Shown piece by piece: positions 46,829-57,916 of a DNA stretch of 64,000 nt (position 1 is the first letter of the stretch; every line of letters starts with the position of its first letter). A program made the position numbers and the translations under genes. The notes beneath the pieces are model-generated. The model did not search any database. It was not told the DNA's origin and saw only the letters and a list, made by a program, of their open reading frames with translations. The stretch comes from Sphingomonas sp. Mn802worker (GTDB taxonomy: Bacteria; Pseudomonadota; Alphaproteobacteria; Sphingomonadales; Sphingomonadaceae), in NCBI RefSeq assembly GCF_000382485.1, contig NZ_AORY01000012.1, positions 186,001 through 250,000 of the forward strand, given 5' to 3'.

Positions 46829-48015
46829 CGCAAAGAACCTACAAACCGTTCAAAAAGGTAAAAGCTGTCCTGCGGCCCCGGGCTCGCCTCGGGATGATAC
46901 TGCACTGAGAACGCCGGCCTATCGGTCAACTCAAGCCCTGCGTTGCTGCCGTCAAACAGCGACACGTGCGTTTCGCGCGCGTTCGCCGGCAGGCTGTCGC
47001 GTTCGACCGCAAAGCCGTGGTTCATGCTGGTGATCTCGACCTGCTCGGTCGCACCATCGGCATCGACGCGCTTGACCGGGTGGTTGGCGCCGCGGTGGCC
47101 TTGGAACATCTTGGTCGTGCGCGCGCCGACCGCGAGCGCGAGCAACTGGTGACCGAGGCAGATGCCGAACAGCGGCTTGTTCGTCTCGAGCAGTTGGCGG
47201 ATCACCGGCACCGCATACTCGGCCGTAGCGGCGGGGTCGCCGGGACCATTCGACAGGAAGATGCCGTCGGGCGCGAGCGCCATCACCTGCTCGAACGTCG
47301 CGGTCGCAGGCAGGACGCTGACCTTGGCCCCTGCGTGAACAAGGTTGCGGAAGATGTTGTGCTTGCTGCCGTAATCGATCGCCACGACGTGCGGGCGCGC
47401 CTCGCCTTCCGCGCCACCATAGCCGAAGCCGAGCCGCCACGGACCGCCCTCGCGCGTTTGGCCCCAGGCGTAATGCGTCTCGGTCGACACGGCCTTGGCA
47501 AGGTCCATGCCCTCGAGCCCGGGCCACACGCGTGCCATCTCCAGCAGCGCGTCGAGGTCGAACTCGCCCGCCGCCGAGTGCGCGACGACGCCGTTCGGCG
47601 CACCGCCGGCGCGGATGCGCTTCGTCAGCGCACGCGTGTCGATCCCCGACAGGCCGATCCGCGCGTGGCGGCGCATCCAGCCGTCGAGGTTCTCGACCGC
47701 GCGGAAGTTCGACGGCGCGGTCACGTCCTCGCGCACGATCATGCCGAGCGCGTGCGGCGCGTCGGCCTCGATATCGTCGGGGTTGGCGCCGACGTTGCCG
47801 ATGTGCGGAAAGGTGAAGGTGATGATCTGCCCGGCGAACGACGGGTCGGTCATGATCTCCTGATACCCGGTCATCGCGGTGTGGAAGCACACCTCGCCCA
47901 CCGCAGCGCCTTCCGCACCGAAGCCGCGACCCCAGACGACCTCGCCCGAGGCGAGCACGAGGACACCGGTCGCCCCTTCCGGTTTAGGCGCGTGCAAAGG
48001 CTTGGCGTCGGCCAT
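46825..48015 (-). CDS. carA: Carbamoyl-phosphate synthase small (glutaminase) subunit
   Basis: 396 residues. N-terminal CarA domain (VLVLASGEVVWGRGFG, MTGYQEIMTDPSFAGQIITFTFPHIGNVG) and a class I glutaminase with nucleophile Cys in GICLGHQLLALA and the His-Glu pair in VQYHPEASPGP. Supplies ammonia to CarB. Start of the carA-X-carB operon. Confidence 0.96.
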   Translation of the reverse strand: MADAKPLHAPKPEGATGVLVLASGEVVWGRGFGAEGAAVGEVCFHTAMTGYQEIMTDPSFAGQIITFTFPHIGNVGANPDDIEADAPHALGMIVREDVTAPSNFRAVENLDGWMRRHARIGLSGIDTRALTKRIRAGGAPNGVVAHSAAGEFDLDALLEMARVWPGLEGMDLAKAVSTETHYAWGQTREGGPWRLGFGYGGAEGEARPHVVAIDYGSKHNIFRNLVHAGAKVSVLPATATFEQVMALAPDGIFLSNGPGDPAATAEYAVPVIRQLLETNKPLFGICLGHQLLALAVGARTTKMFQGHRGANHPVKRVDADGATEQVEITSMNHGFAVERDSLPANARETHVSLFDGSNAGLELTDRPAFSVQYHPEASPGPQDSFYLFERFVGSLR

Positions 48016-48142
48016 GATCGGCGGGCACTCCGTGTCAAAATCTGCGATGTCGCTAAGCCCCGCCCGCTAGTGCCACCGTCTCCGTTCGTCAACCAATCCC
48101 AGCCCCTCGCCTCCGCCGCGCACCCGCGCTATCGCAGCCGCC

Positions 48143-48610
48143 ATGATCAGAGACGACATCAAGCAAGCCCAGATCGCCGCCATGAAGTCGGGCGACAAGG
48201 AAGCCCGCGCCGCAATCGGCCTCATCCAGGCCGCGGTAAAGAACCGCGACATCGAGGCGCGCACCAGCGGCGCGCCCGAACCCGGCACGCCGGCCGACGA
48301 CGCACTGGTCGTCGAGGTGCTGCAGAAGATGGTCAAGCAGCGCCGCGAATCGATCGACATGTATCGCAAGGGCGGACGCGAAGAACTGGCGGCGAGCGAG
48401 GAAGCCGAGGTCGCGGTGATCGAACGTTTCCTCCCCCAGCAGATGAGCGAGGACGAGACCCTCACAGCGATTGAGACGATCAAGGCCGAGCTAGGTGCCG
48501 GTGGCATGAAGGACATGGGCCGCGTCATGGCCGAGCTTAAAGCGCGTCACGCCGCCAACCTAGACATGAGCAAGGCCAGCGGGCTGGTGAAGGCCGCACT
48601 GGCGGGCTGA
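48143..48610 (+). CDS. GatB/YqeY domain-containing protein
   Basis: 155 residues: MIRDDIKQAQIAAMKSGDKEARAAIGLIQAAVKNRDIE, then VLQKMVKQRRESIDMYRKGGREELAASEEAEVAVIERFLPQQMSEDE and GMKDMGRVMAELKARHA. Matches YqeY, homologous to the tail domain of the GatB amidotransferase subunit; may aid tRNA-dependent amidation, but the role is not settled. Divergent from carA by 127 bases. Confidence 0.92.
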   Translation: MIRDDIKQAQIAAMKSGDKEARAAIGLIQAAVKNRDIEARTSGAPEPGTPADDALVVEVLQKMVKQRRESIDMYRKGGREELAASEEAEVAVIERFLPQQMSEDETLTAIETIKAELGAGGMKDMGRVMAELKARHAANLDMSKASGLVKAALAG

Positions 48611-48625
48611 TCGGGTGATGACCGG

Positions 48626-48649
48626 CTGAGCGGCGATCGCCCCGCTCAG
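48626..48649. terminator. Hairpin between yqeY and serB
   Basis: Stem CTGAGCGG (48626-48633) / CCGCTCAG (48642-48649) with an 8-base loop in the convergent gap; it overlaps the serB stop codon. No T-run on either side, so termination is only probable. Confidence 0.45.
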
Positions 48650-49524
48650 TCGACCCACTCGGCGCGTGGTATCCCCTGCGCCCATAGCAACGCGGAGAGA
48701 TCGTTATGGTCGATCCGCGCGCCCGCGGCCGCGGCCACGACCGGCTTGGCGTGAAAGGCGATGCCGAGCCCGGCGACCTCGATCATCGTAAGATCATTAG
48801 CACCATCTCCCACGGCAAGCGTCGCCCACTCGCCTAGGTCCAGCTCCGCGCGGTAATCGAGCAGCGTCGCCTTCTTGGTCGCAGCGCCGACGATCGGGCG
48901 CGCCACCGTTCCGGTCAGCTCTCCGTGCTCAATCTCCAGCACGTTGGCGATCGCGCGATTAAAGCCGATTTCGGCCGCGACCGGCTCGGCGAAGCGAGTG
49001 AAACCGCCCGACACCAGCACTGCGGTTGCGCCGCGCGCGCGCATGGTCCGCACCAACGTCCGCGCACCCGGCATCAGCGTGACCCGCTCGGCGCGGCAGC
49101 GGTCGATCGCCGTCTCGTCCAGCCCGCGTAGCAGCGCCACACGCGCGTCGAGCGCCGCCTCGAAGTCGAGCTCGCCGCGCATCGCGCGTTCGGTGATCTC
49201 GGCAATCTGCGGCTTGATACCGGCATAGCCGGCCAATTCGTCGATACACTCGACCGTGATCATGGTCGAATCCATGTCGGCGACGAGCAGCTGCTTGGCG
49301 CGTCCCTCGACCGGCTGCACGACGACATCGACGTGGTCAAACACACCCTCCAAAGCGGCGCGTGCAGCCTCAGGCGCTGACCCGAACGTCACGTCTGCCG
49401 CGTCACCCTCGTCGATCCAGGCGACCGTCGTCGGCGTGCACCCCGCCGCCGCCAGCCGGTCGCGCGCGTCCGCCAGCGTGTTGGGCGCGAGCCGCCCCGC
49501 TGCTATCAGCGTTGCTGTGAACAT
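48646..49524 (-). CDS. serB: Phosphoserine phosphatase
   Basis: 292 residues. N-terminal ACT-like region, then a HAD phosphatase with [20 protein letters not shown] (nucleophile and acid Asp), [14 protein letters not shown] (motif II) and [22 protein letters not shown] (motif IV). Last step of serine synthesis. ATG 49524 chosen; the longer reading to 49638 lies in miaA. Starts one base from the divergent miaA start. Confidence 0.93.
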   Translation of the reverse strand: MFTATLIAAGRLAPNTLADARDRLAAAGCTPTTVAWIDEGDAADVTFGSAPEAARAALEGVFDHVDVVVQPVEGRAKQLLVADMDSTMITVECIDELAGYAGIKPQIAEITERAMRGELDFEAALDARVALLRGLDETAIDRCRAERVTLMPGARTLVRTMRARGATAVLVSGGFTRFAEPVAAEIGFNRAIANVLEIEHGELTGTVARPIVGAATKKATLLDYRAELDLGEWATLAVGDGANDLTMIEVAGLGIAFHAKPVVAAAAGARIDHNDLSALLWAQGIPRAEWVD

Positions 49525-49525
49525 C

Positions 49526-50434
49526 GTGTCGTCCCCTACCCCGCGGCCCAGGGTCGCGCTCATCGCAGGGCCGACCGCGAGCGGCAAGTCCGCGCAGGCG
49601 ATCGAACTGGCGGAACAGATCGGCGGCACGGTGGTCAACGCCGACGCGAGCCAGGTCTACCGCGACCTGCGCGTGCTGAGTGCGCGGCCGTCGCCCGAGG
49701 ACGAGGTGCGCGTGCCGCACCGACTGTTCGGCTACGTCGATGGCGCGGAAGCGTGTTCCGCGGCGCGCTGGGCGAAGGACGCGGCGACCGCAATCGACGA
49801 GGTCCACGCGGTCGGCGGCGTGCCCGTGCTGGTCGGCGGAACGGGGCTCTACCTGCGCACCCTGCTCGACGGCATCGCACCTGTTCCTGCCATCGACCCT
49901 GAAGTGCGGGCGACCGTGCGCGCGCTACCGGTCGCCGACGCGCACGCCGCACTGGCGCAGGAGGACCCCTCCGCTGCCGCACGCCTGGCCCCCGCCGATA
50001 CCACGCGGGTTGCGCGGGCGCTGGAGGTCGTGCGCTCGACCAGCCGGCCGCTGTCGCATTGGCAGCAGCAGCGTCGCGGCGGGATCGGCGACCGCATCGC
50101 GCTCTCGGCAACCGTGCTGCTGCCGGAGCGAGAAGAACTGTTCGCGCGCTGCGATCGGCGGCTTGAGACGATGTTCGACGACGGCGCCATTGAGGAAGTC
50201 GCCACGCTGATCGGCCGCCCCGACCTACCCGAAGACGCGCCGGTGCGACGCGCGATCGGCGTGCCGGAGATCGCCGCGATGCTTGGCGGCATCATCAGCC
50301 GCGAGGAGGCCATGGCGCGTACGCAACTCGCCACCCGGCACTATGCCAAGCGGCAATATACGTGGTTTCGCAACCAGCCCCCTTCTTCATGGCTACGTAC
50401 TGAAATGCCTAGTTTGCAATTTTATTTCGTTTAA
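49526..50434 (+). CDS. miaA: tRNA dimethylallyltransferase
   Basis: 302 residues. P-loop [54 protein letters not shown] and [12 protein letters not shown] near the end. Adds the dimethylallyl group to A37 of tRNAs. Start must be upstream of the P-loop: GTG 49526, or GTG 49517 which would overlap serB. Earlier open frame is antisense to serB. The last residues (LQFYFV) are unusual, and the A/T-rich end merges into the ilvB promoter gap. Confidence 0.9.
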   Translation: MSSPTPRPRVALIAGPTASGKSAQAIELAEQIGGTVVNADASQVYRDLRVLSARPSPEDEVRVPHRLFGYVDGAEACSAARWAKDAATAIDEVHAVGGVPVLVGGTGLYLRTLLDGIAPVPAIDPEVRATVRALPVADAHAALAQEDPSAAARLAPADTTRVARALEVVRSTSRPLSHWQQQRRGGIGDRIALSATVLLPEREELFARCDRRLETMFDDGAIEEVATLIGRPDLPEDAPVRRAIGVPEIAAMLGGIISREEAMARTQLATRHYAKRQYTWFRNQPPSSWLRTEMPSLQFYFV

Positions 50435-50439
50435 CTTGG

Positions 50440-50496
50440 TTGACGCGCAACTTTACATAGCATAGCGCGCCGCCACACCGCGAGCACCTGCTCGCG
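50440..50496 (+). promoter_or_regulatory. ilvB promoter/leader with hairpin before the ribosome site
   Basis: TTGACG at 50440-50445 resembles a -35 box; CATAGC at 50461-50466 or TAGCGC at 50463 could be the -10, though spacing is imperfect. An 8-base-pair inverted repeat CGCGAGCA (50479-50486) / TGCTCGCG (50489-50496) lies just before AAGGAG (50503-50508). No Ile/Val/Leu leader peptide is visible here, unlike leuA. Possible translational control site. Confidence 0.4.
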
Positions 50497-50512
50497 TCGG
50501 TAAAGGAGTGAC

Positions 50513-52276
50513 GTGGTGGTTGAGCGAAGCGGAGCGGACATCCTGGTCGAGGCGCTGGTCGATCTCGGCGTGGAAGTCGTGTTCGGCTATCCCGGCGGGG
50601 CGGTCCTGCCGATCTACGACGCGCTGTTCCGATCGCAGAAGATCAAGCACATCCTCGTCCGCCACGAACAGGCAGCGACCCACGCCGCGGAGGGCTATGC
50701 GCGCTCGACCGGCAAGCCCGGCGTCGTGCTCGTCACCTCTGGACCCGGCGCGACCAACGCGATCACCGGCATCACCGACGCGATGCTCGATTCGATTCCC
50801 ATGGTCGTCATCACGGGTCAGGTGCCGTCGCACCTGATCGGCTCGGACGCGTTCCAGGAGGCCGACACCGTCGGCATCACGCGCCATTGCACCAAGCACA
50901 ATTACCTCGTGAAAGACCCGGCAAAGCTTGGGCCCACGATCCACGAGGCGTTCCATATCGCCACCTCGGGCCGCCCCGGCCCCGTCGTGATCGACATCCC
51001 CAAGGACGTGCAGGTCGCGACCGCCGGCTACAGCAAGCCCGGTCCGATCCAGCACAAAACCTATCGCCCCGCCTTGAAGGCCGATCGCGCCGCAATTGAG
51101 CAGGCGGTCGACATGATCGCCGCCGCCGAGCGTCCGGTGCTCTACACCGGCGGCGGGGTCATCAACTCCGGGCCGGCGGCGGCGCAGCTGCTGGTCGAGC
51201 TGGCGCGGATCACCGGCGCGCCGGTCACCTCGACGCTGATGGGGCTGGGCGCTTTCCCAGCTTCGTCGCCGCAATTCCTGGGAATGCTGGGGATGCACGG
51301 CACCTATGAGGCGAACTGGGCGATGAACCAGGCCGACCTGATCGTGAACATCGGCGCGCGCTTCGATGATCGCGTCACCGGCCGGCTTGATGCCTTCGCG
51401 CCCAACAGCCGCAAGATCCATGTCGACATCGATCGGTCGAGCATCAACAAGACGGTGCGGATTGACCTCGCGATCGTCGCCGACGCAGGGCGCGCGATGG
51501 AGGACATGATCCGGGTGTGGAAATCACGCCAGTACGCCAAGCCTGACCTGTCGGCGTGGTGGAACCGGATCGCCGAATGGCGCGCCAAGGACAGCCTCGC
51601 CTACCCCGAGGACGAGCCGAACGGTTTCTGCGGCGAGATCATGCCGCAACGCGCAGTCCGCGCCTTGTGGGAAGCGACGCACGCACGTCAGCCGATCATC
51701 ACGACCGAGGTCGGGCAGCACCAAATGTGGGCAGCGCAATATTTCGGCTTCGAACTACCCAACAAATGGCTGACCAGCGGTGGTCTCGGCACGATGGGCT
51801 ATGGCCTCCCCGCCGCCATCGGCGCCCAACTCGGCAATCCGGGTGCACTCGTCATCGACATCGCGGGCGAGGCATCGATCCAGATGAACATTCAGGAACT
51901 CGCCACCGCGACGCAATACCGCCTGCCGGTGAAGGTCTTCATCCTCAACAACGAATATATGGGGATGGTGCGCCAGTGGCAGGAACTGACTTATGAGAGC
52001 CGCTACGCCGAAAGCTATTCCGACTCCCTGCCCGACTTCGTCCGGCTGGCGGAGGCATATGGGTGGAAGGGCATCCGCATCGAAGCGCCCGATCAGCTGG
52101 GCGACGGGATCGCCGAGATGCTCGCGCATGAAGGACCGGTGATGGTCGATTGTCGCGTGGCGAAGCTCGCCAATTGCTTCCCGATGATCCCGTCGGGTGC
52201 CGCGCACACCGACATGATCCTGCAGGCGAACGAGGTATCGGGCACGATGGACGACGAAGCGCGCGCGCTCGTCTGA
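50513..52276 (+). CDS. ilvB: Acetolactate synthase large (catalytic) subunit
   Basis: 587 residues. ThDP enzyme with VVFGYPGGAVLPIYDAL, catalytic Glu in VRHEQAATHAAEGYARSTGKPG, SGPGATNAITGITDAMLDS, and the ThDP motif from GDGxx-type IDIAGEASIQMNIQELATA; FAD region VSTLMGLGAFP-like (TSTLMGLGAFPASSP). Biosynthetic type, first shared step of valine, leucine and isoleucine synthesis. GTG 50513 (or GTG 50516, better spaced from AAGGAG). Confidence 0.95.
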   Translation: MVVERSGADILVEALVDLGVEVVFGYPGGAVLPIYDALFRSQKIKHILVRHEQAATHAAEGYARSTGKPGVVLVTSGPGATNAITGITDAMLDSIPMVVITGQVPSHLIGSDAFQEADTVGITRHCTKHNYLVKDPAKLGPTIHEAFHIATSGRPGPVVIDIPKDVQVATAGYSKPGPIQHKTYRPALKADRAAIEQAVDMIAAAERPVLYTGGGVINSGPAAAQLLVELARITGAPVTSTLMGLGAFPASSPQFLGMLGMHGTYEANWAMNQADLIVNIGARFDDRVTGRLDAFAPNSRKIHVDIDRSSINKTVRIDLAIVADAGRAMEDMIRVWKSRQYAKPDLSAWWNRIAEWRAKDSLAYPEDEPNGFCGEIMPQRAVRALWEATHARQPIITTEVGQHQMWAAQYFGFELPNKWLTSGGLGTMGYGLPAAIGAQLGNPGALVIDIAGEASIQMNIQELATATQYRLPVKVFILNNEYMGMVRQWQELTYESRYAESYSDSLPDFVRLAEAYGWKGIRIEAPDQLGDGIAEMLAHEGPVMVDCRVAKLANCFPMIPSGAAHTDMILQANEVSGTMDDEARALV

Positions 52277-52331
52277 TCCCGCCTCCGCCCACCATCGCTT
52301 CCTCCCGCCACGGGAGCGCAGAAGGACCATC

Positions 52332-53923
<1,592 letters not shown>

Positions 53924-53949
53924 GCCGACCCGAACCCTGATGGAAAAAG

Positions 53950-53975
53950 CCGCCGCGGCCCCGTTGCCGCGGCGG
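53950..53975 (+). terminator. Hairpin after ilvC
   Basis: Perfect 9-base-pair stem CCGCCGCGG (53950-53958) / CCGCGGCGG (53967-53975), 8-base loop. No T-run downstream, so it may act with Rho or as an RNA-stability stem at the end of the ilv operon. Confidence 0.45.
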
Positions 53976-54001
53976 ATGCGCGGGCGTAGGGGCGACCGGT
54001 C

Positions 54002-54784
54002 ATGAGCGCGGCGTCGTACCGGTCATTGTCGTACGACGCGCGTGCGTCGCGTGGCGGTCGCGCCGCGTCCTGGGCGCTCGCGCTCGGCATCGCCGCCGCG
54101 ATCATCCTCGCGCTGCTCGGGCTGGGCGGATACCGGCGGACCGAGCCCGGCGACGGACGACGGCTGACGACCTTCAACGTAACCCCGCTCGGTTCCTCGG
54201 AAGCGAGCAAGCGCACGGTCACGCGCACCCGCGCCGCGGCGCCGACCGCTGCCTCACCGCAACCACGCACGGTCACCCAGCCGCGGGAGGCCCCGATCGT
54301 GCCGCCCCCGCCCGTCGCGCTCCACCTGCCCGGCGTGCTCGTGCTCAGCCAGTCGGACTACGCCGCCTCGAACATCGGCAAGATCAAAGGCACCGCGGGC
54401 GCGGGCAACGGCACGCAGGTCGCGTCTGCCGGTGACGAAGGGGGCGACCCCAGCATCGGTACCGGACCGGGGGGCGAACCGATGTACGCCGCCGAATGGT
54501 ACCGCCGGCCGACCCGCGCGGAGATGGCGACCTATATCCCTGCCGGTAAACTTGGCTGGGGCGTGATCGCGTGCCGCACGATCGCGCGCTACCACGTCGA
54601 CGATTGTCGCGAGCTGGGCGAGACGCCGGGCTCGCGGATCGCCGGCGCGGTACGGCAGGCGGCGTGGCAGTTCCTGATCCGCCCCCCGCGCAAGGGCGGT
54701 CAGCCGCTGCTGGGTGTCTGGGTGCGCATCAGGTACGATATCCTGCCGCAAGGGTCGAAGGAACTCGAGGACGACGCCGGCTGA
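54002..54784 (+). CDS. TonB-like protein with C-terminal TonB domain
   Basis: 260 residues: cytoplasmic start, one membrane helix (SWALALGIAAAIILALLGLGGY), a long Thr/Pro/Ala linker with PPPPVALHLPG, and a C-terminal domain (LGWGVIACRTIARYHVDDCRELGETPGSRIAGAVRQAAWQF, then GVWVRIRYDIL) that follows the TonB C-terminal pattern, including two spaced cysteines. May energise outer-membrane receptors or act in the envelope; no ExbB/ExbD genes are nearby. Confidence 0.72.
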   Translation: MSAASYRSLSYDARASRGGRAASWALALGIAAAIILALLGLGGYRRTEPGDGRRLTTFNVTPLGSSEASKRTVTRTRAAAPTAASPQPRTVTQPREAPIVPPPPVALHLPGVLVLSQSDYAASNIGKIKGTAGAGNGTQVASAGDEGGDPSIGTGPGGEPMYAAEWYRRPTRAEMATYIPAGKLGWGVIACRTIARYHVDDCRELGETPGSRIAGAVRQAAWQFLIRPPRKGGQPLLGVWVRIRYDILPQGSKELEDDAG

Positions 54785-54877
54785 GCGAGCGAAACTGATC
54801 GTTTCGGCCGCGCCATGTTCCCTTGAAGCCGCGGTTGTGGTTGGATCACGCCCGTCAACAGGGAGTTTCACACGACC

Positions 54878-55498
54878 ATGCGCATCCGTCACCTCGCCGC
54901 CGCCACGCTGGCGCTCGTCTCCGTTCCCGCCATCGCGCAGATCGCGACCACGCCGCAGCAGCCCGGACAGCCGATCGCGTCGCGCGTTCCCGCCGGCACC
55001 TATCAGGTCGACCCCGCGCACACGCAGGTCAGCTGGCAGGTCAACCACATGGGCTTCTCGATGCTCGAGGGGCAGTTCGGCGCGAGCACAGGCTCGATCA
55101 CGATCGATCCGAAGAAGCCGGCGGCGACCAAGGTCGACGTGACCTTCAACATCGACGATCTCTCGGTCACCGCAGCGCCCTTCGCCAAGCACCTGAAGTC
55201 CGGCGACTTCTTCAACGCCGCCCAATACCCGACGGCGCGCTTCGTCTCGACCCGCATCGTGCCGAAGGGCGCGAACAGCGCGACCATGACCGGCAATCTG
55301 ACGATCAAGGATCAGACCAGGCCGGTCACGCTCGACGTCACCTTCGTCGGCGCGGGCGACAATCCGATGAGCAAGAAACTCAACCTCGGCTTTACCGCCA
55401 AGGGGCAGATCAAGCGTAGCGACTTCGGCGTCGGCGCCTACGCACCTGTCGTCTCGGACACCGTCAATCTGACGATTCACGCGGCCTTCACGGCCTGA
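54878..55498 (+). CDS. YceI family periplasmic protein
   Basis: 206 residues. Signal peptide cut after PAIAQ, then the lipocalin-like YceI domain: AGTYQVDPAHTQVSWQVNHMGFSMLEGQFG, LKSGDFFNAAQYPTARFVST, NLTIKDQTRPVTLDVTF, FGVGAYAPVVSDTVNLTIHA. These proteins bind polyisoprenoid chains such as ubiquinone precursors. GGGAG lies before ATG 54878. Confidence 0.92.
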   Translation: MRIRHLAAATLALVSVPAIAQIATTPQQPGQPIASRVPAGTYQVDPAHTQVSWQVNHMGFSMLEGQFGASTGSITIDPKKPAATKVDVTFNIDDLSVTAAPFAKHLKSGDFFNAAQYPTARFVSTRIVPKGANSATMTGNLTIKDQTRPVTLDVTFVGAGDNPMSKKLNLGFTAKGQIKRSDFGVGAYAPVVSDTVNLTIHAAFTA

Positions 55499-55501
55499 AT
55501 A

Positions 55502-55535
55502 GGGCGGGCGGGCCGACACTGCCCGCCCCGCTTTT
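55502..55535 (+). terminator. Terminator between yceI-like and BLUF genes
   Basis: Stem GGGCGGGC (55502-55509) / GCCCGCCC (55521-55528) with an 11-base loop, followed by CGCTTTT. Lies in the 35-base convergent gap and touches the BLUF stop codon. Confidence 0.65.
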
Positions 55536-55923
55536 ACGCCGCGCGGCGCAGCTTGATGAAGCTGTCGAACGTCGCGCGGACATTCGCGCTCGTGTTGGCC
55601 AGCAGTTGGTCGACGCGGGCGCAGAACTGATCCCCTTCCTCGCCGACGCGCCGCTCGGCCATCGCCCATTCGCCGAACTCTCGCGCGTCGACCTCGCGAC
55701 GCGACAGGATCACGAGCGCGTGGTGTCGCGGGTCCTGCCTGATCCGCTCATAGGCGCTCTCGACGGCCTCGCGCGGCCCCTCCAGCGCCTGCAGGAAACG
55801 CACCCCGTCCGAGTAGAGCAGCCCGGTGATCCCGTCGCGACGATTGTTCAGGCGTGAGGTCGCAAGGATGGCGGACAGGTCCGCGCGCTGCGCGACCGAT
55901 GAGATATAAACGAGTTGCAGCAT
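55534..55923 (-). CDS. Short BLUF-domain blue-light sensor
   Basis: 129 residues, essentially one BLUF domain. Flavin-site residues can be aligned with PixD/AppA: Tyr6 (LVYIS), Asn27 (RLNNRRDGITG), Gln45 (FLQALEG), and Trp86/Met88 (EWAM). Light shifts the flavin hydrogen bond network, changing partner binding. No output domain is attached, so it must signal through another protein. No obvious partner is adjacent. Confidence 0.93.
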   Translation of the reverse strand: MLQLVYISSVAQRADLSAILATSRLNNRRDGITGLLYSDGVRFLQALEGPREAVESAYERIRQDPRHHALVILSRREVDAREFGEWAMAERRVGEEGDQFCARVDQLLANTSANVRATFDSFIKLRRAA

Positions 55924-56090
55924 GGCACGGGCTCCTTGCGACCGGCCTATTCGGCAGAAGTTGCCGGGAGATGAAGGGCTTGACCTCGATCAGGCACTTA
56001 GTTCGCGCCATTTGGCGGGGGACCGATGGAGCGCCCGCCCGACCGCGAGGGGTGGACAGTGCCGCAAACACCCGCCAAGACGTCGCCCAG

Positions 56091-56132
56091 ATGAGCACCC
56101 GCGGCCTCCTTCTTCGACTTACGCGCCCTTAG
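56091..56132 (+). CDS. leuL: Leucine-rich leader peptide of leuA
   Basis: ATG 56091 begins MSTRGLLLRLTRP and stops at TAG 56130-56132. It has four leucines in five codons (CTC CTT CTT CGA CTT), three of them CTT, a codon rare in this GC-rich genome. It lies 80 bases before leuA and is followed by mutually exclusive stems. This is the layout of a leucine attenuator: ribosome stalling when Leu-tRNA is short would change the RNA fold. Confidence 0.7.
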   Translation: MSTRGLLLRLTRP

Positions 56133-56181
56133 GCGCGTTCTCGACCGTGCGCGGGTAACCGCGCCACCCGCGCCTAAGGGC
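56123..56181 (+). promoter_or_regulatory. leuA attenuator-like alternative RNA stems
   Basis: Three competing pairings are visible: a local hairpin GCGCC (56123-56127) / GGCGC (56132-56136) over the leader stop; a long pairing of 56125-56137 with 56169-56181, 13 perfect base pairs; and a stem GCGCGGGT (56149-56156) / ACCCGCGC (56166-56173). The second and third cannot coexist. No T-run follows, so control could be by Rho or by access to the leuA ribosome site. Mechanism inferred. Confidence 0.6.
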
Positions 56182-56212
56182 CAGCCGACACTCCCCAGCA
56201 GAGAGCCGAGCC

Positions 56213-57871
56213 ATGTTGCGCGATCCATCGACCAAATACCGTCCCTTTCCGACCATCGACCTGCCCGACCGCCAATGGCCGTCGAAAACGATCAGCCAAG
56301 CGCCGCGCTGGCTTTCGACCGACCTGCGCGACGGCAATCAGGCGCTAATCGACCCGATGGACGCGGAAAAGAAGACGCGCTTCTTCGACCTGCTGGTCAA
56401 GGTGGGTCTGAAGGAGATCGAGGTCGGCTTCCCAAGCGCCGGCGCGACCGAGTTCGACTTCATCTCGGGTCTGGTCCGGTCGGGCCGCGTGCCCGATGAC
56501 GTGACGTTGCAGGTGCTCACACAGTCACGCCGCGACCTTATCGAGACGAGCTTCCGCAGCCTGGAAGGCGCCCCCCGCGCGATCGTCCACCTCTATAATG
56601 CGGTCAGCCCGGCATGGCGCCGTATCGTTTTCGGTATGTCGCGCGCAGAGGTACGGCAGATCGCGGTCGACGGCGCGACGATCCTGCGCGACGAGGCAGC
56701 GAAGCGGCCGGGTACCGACTGGCAGTTCGAGTACAGCCCCGAAACCTTCTCGACGGCCGAACTCGACTTCTCGGTCGAGGTGTGCGCCGCGGTCATGGAG
56801 GTGCTGCGCCCTTCCCCTGAACGACCGATCATCTTCAACCTGCCCGCGACCGTCGAGTGCGCGACGCCCAATGTCTATGCCGACCAGATCGAGTGGTTCG
56901 CTCGGCATATCCCCAACCGCGAAGCAGTGGTGATCTCGCTCCACACGCACAATGACCGCGGCACGGGCGTCGCGGCGGCCGAGCTTGGCATGATGGCAGG
57001 CGCCGATCGTGTCGAGGGTTGCCTGCTCGGCAATGGCGAGCGGACCGGCAATTGCGACCTCGTGACCGTCGCGCTCAACATGTACACGCAAGGCGTCGAC
57101 CCGCGTCTCGACCTGTCGGACATCGATGGCATCGTGAAGACGGTCGATTATTGCACCAACCTGCCGGTCCATCCGCGCACGCCGTACGCCGGCGATCTGG
57201 TCTTCACCGCTTTCTCGGGCTCGCATCAGGACGCGATCAAGAAGGGATTTGCCGCACAGGCTACCCGCAATGACGACCTCTGGGAGGTGCCGTACCTGCC
57301 GATCGACCCCGCCGACCTCGGGCGCAGCTACGAAGCGGTGATCCGGGTCAACTCGCAATCGGGCAAGGGCGGTGTCGCCTGGGTGATCGAACAGGACAAG
57401 GGCCTGCGCCTGCCCAAGCGGTTGCAGGCCGATTTCAGCCGCCACGTCCAGGCGCTCGCCGACGAGACCAGCCGGGAGTTGAACGCGATCGACATATGGG
57501 GTCGGTTCGAGGCAACCTACCTGCCCGGCGGGAGTGACCGCTTCGTGCTGCGCGATTACGAAGAGACAGGCGCGTCTGGCGACCGATTGTTCGTCGGGCG
57601 CATGACCGTCGATGGCGAGGAGCAATCAATTTCTGGCCGCGGTAACGGGCTGATCTCGGGCGTCATCGCCGCGCTGGCGGAGACAACGGGTCCCGACCTA
57701 GACGTGATCGACTATGCCGAACATGCAATCGGACACGGTGCGACCGCGCAGGCGGTGGCATATCTCGAATGCCGCGCCGCCGACGGCCGCACATTGTGGG
57801 GCGTCGGCATCGACAGCGACATTGCGACGGCAAGCGTCCGTGCGGTGCTGTCGGCGGCGAACCGCGCCTGA
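56213..57871 (+). CDS. leuA: 2-isopropylmalate synthase (long LeuA type)
   Basis: 552 residues. The opening [23 protein letters not shown] is that of the actinobacterial/yeast-like LeuA type. HMGL-like catalytic domain: [48 protein letters not shown], and a C-terminal regulatory domain ending [19 protein letters not shown]. Condenses acetyl-CoA with 2-ketoisovalerate; normally inhibited by leucine. Confidence 0.95.
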   Translation: MLRDPSTKYRPFPTIDLPDRQWPSKTISQAPRWLSTDLRDGNQALIDPMDAEKKTRFFDLLVKVGLKEIEVGFPSAGATEFDFISGLVRSGRVPDDVTLQVLTQSRRDLIETSFRSLEGAPRAIVHLYNAVSPAWRRIVFGMSRAEVRQIAVDGATILRDEAAKRPGTDWQFEYSPETFSTAELDFSVEVCAAVMEVLRPSPERPIIFNLPATVECATPNVYADQIEWFARHIPNREAVVISLHTHNDRGTGVAAAELGMMAGADRVEGCLLGNGERTGNCDLVTVALNMYTQGVDPRLDLSDIDGIVKTVDYCTNLPVHPRTPYAGDLVFTAFSGSHQDAIKKGFAAQATRNDDLWEVPYLPIDPADLGRSYEAVIRVNSQSGKGGVAWVIEQDKGLRLPKRLQADFSRHVQALADETSRELNAIDIWGRFEATYLPGGSDRFVLRDYEETGASGDRLFVGRMTVDGEEQSISGRGNGLISGVIAALAETTGPDLDVIDYAEHAIGHGATAQAVAYLECRAADGRTLWGVGIDSDIATASVRAVLSAANRA

Positions 57872-57878
57872 GCCGGAA

Positions 57879-57906
57879 GGGTCGCGCCCCCGCTCAGGCG
57901 CGATCC
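57879..57906. terminator. Hairpin between leuA and the catalase-like gene
   Basis: GGGTCGCGCC (57879-57888) pairs with GGCGCGATCC (57897-57906), ten pairs including one G-U, 8-base loop, in the 45-base convergent gap. No clear T-run. Confidence 0.5.
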
Positions 57907-57916
57907 GAGGCTTTCG

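Noticed and set aside
46966..48474. 502-codon plus-strand frame over carA and yqeY
   Set aside because: Antisense to carA and out of frame with yqeY; no motif.
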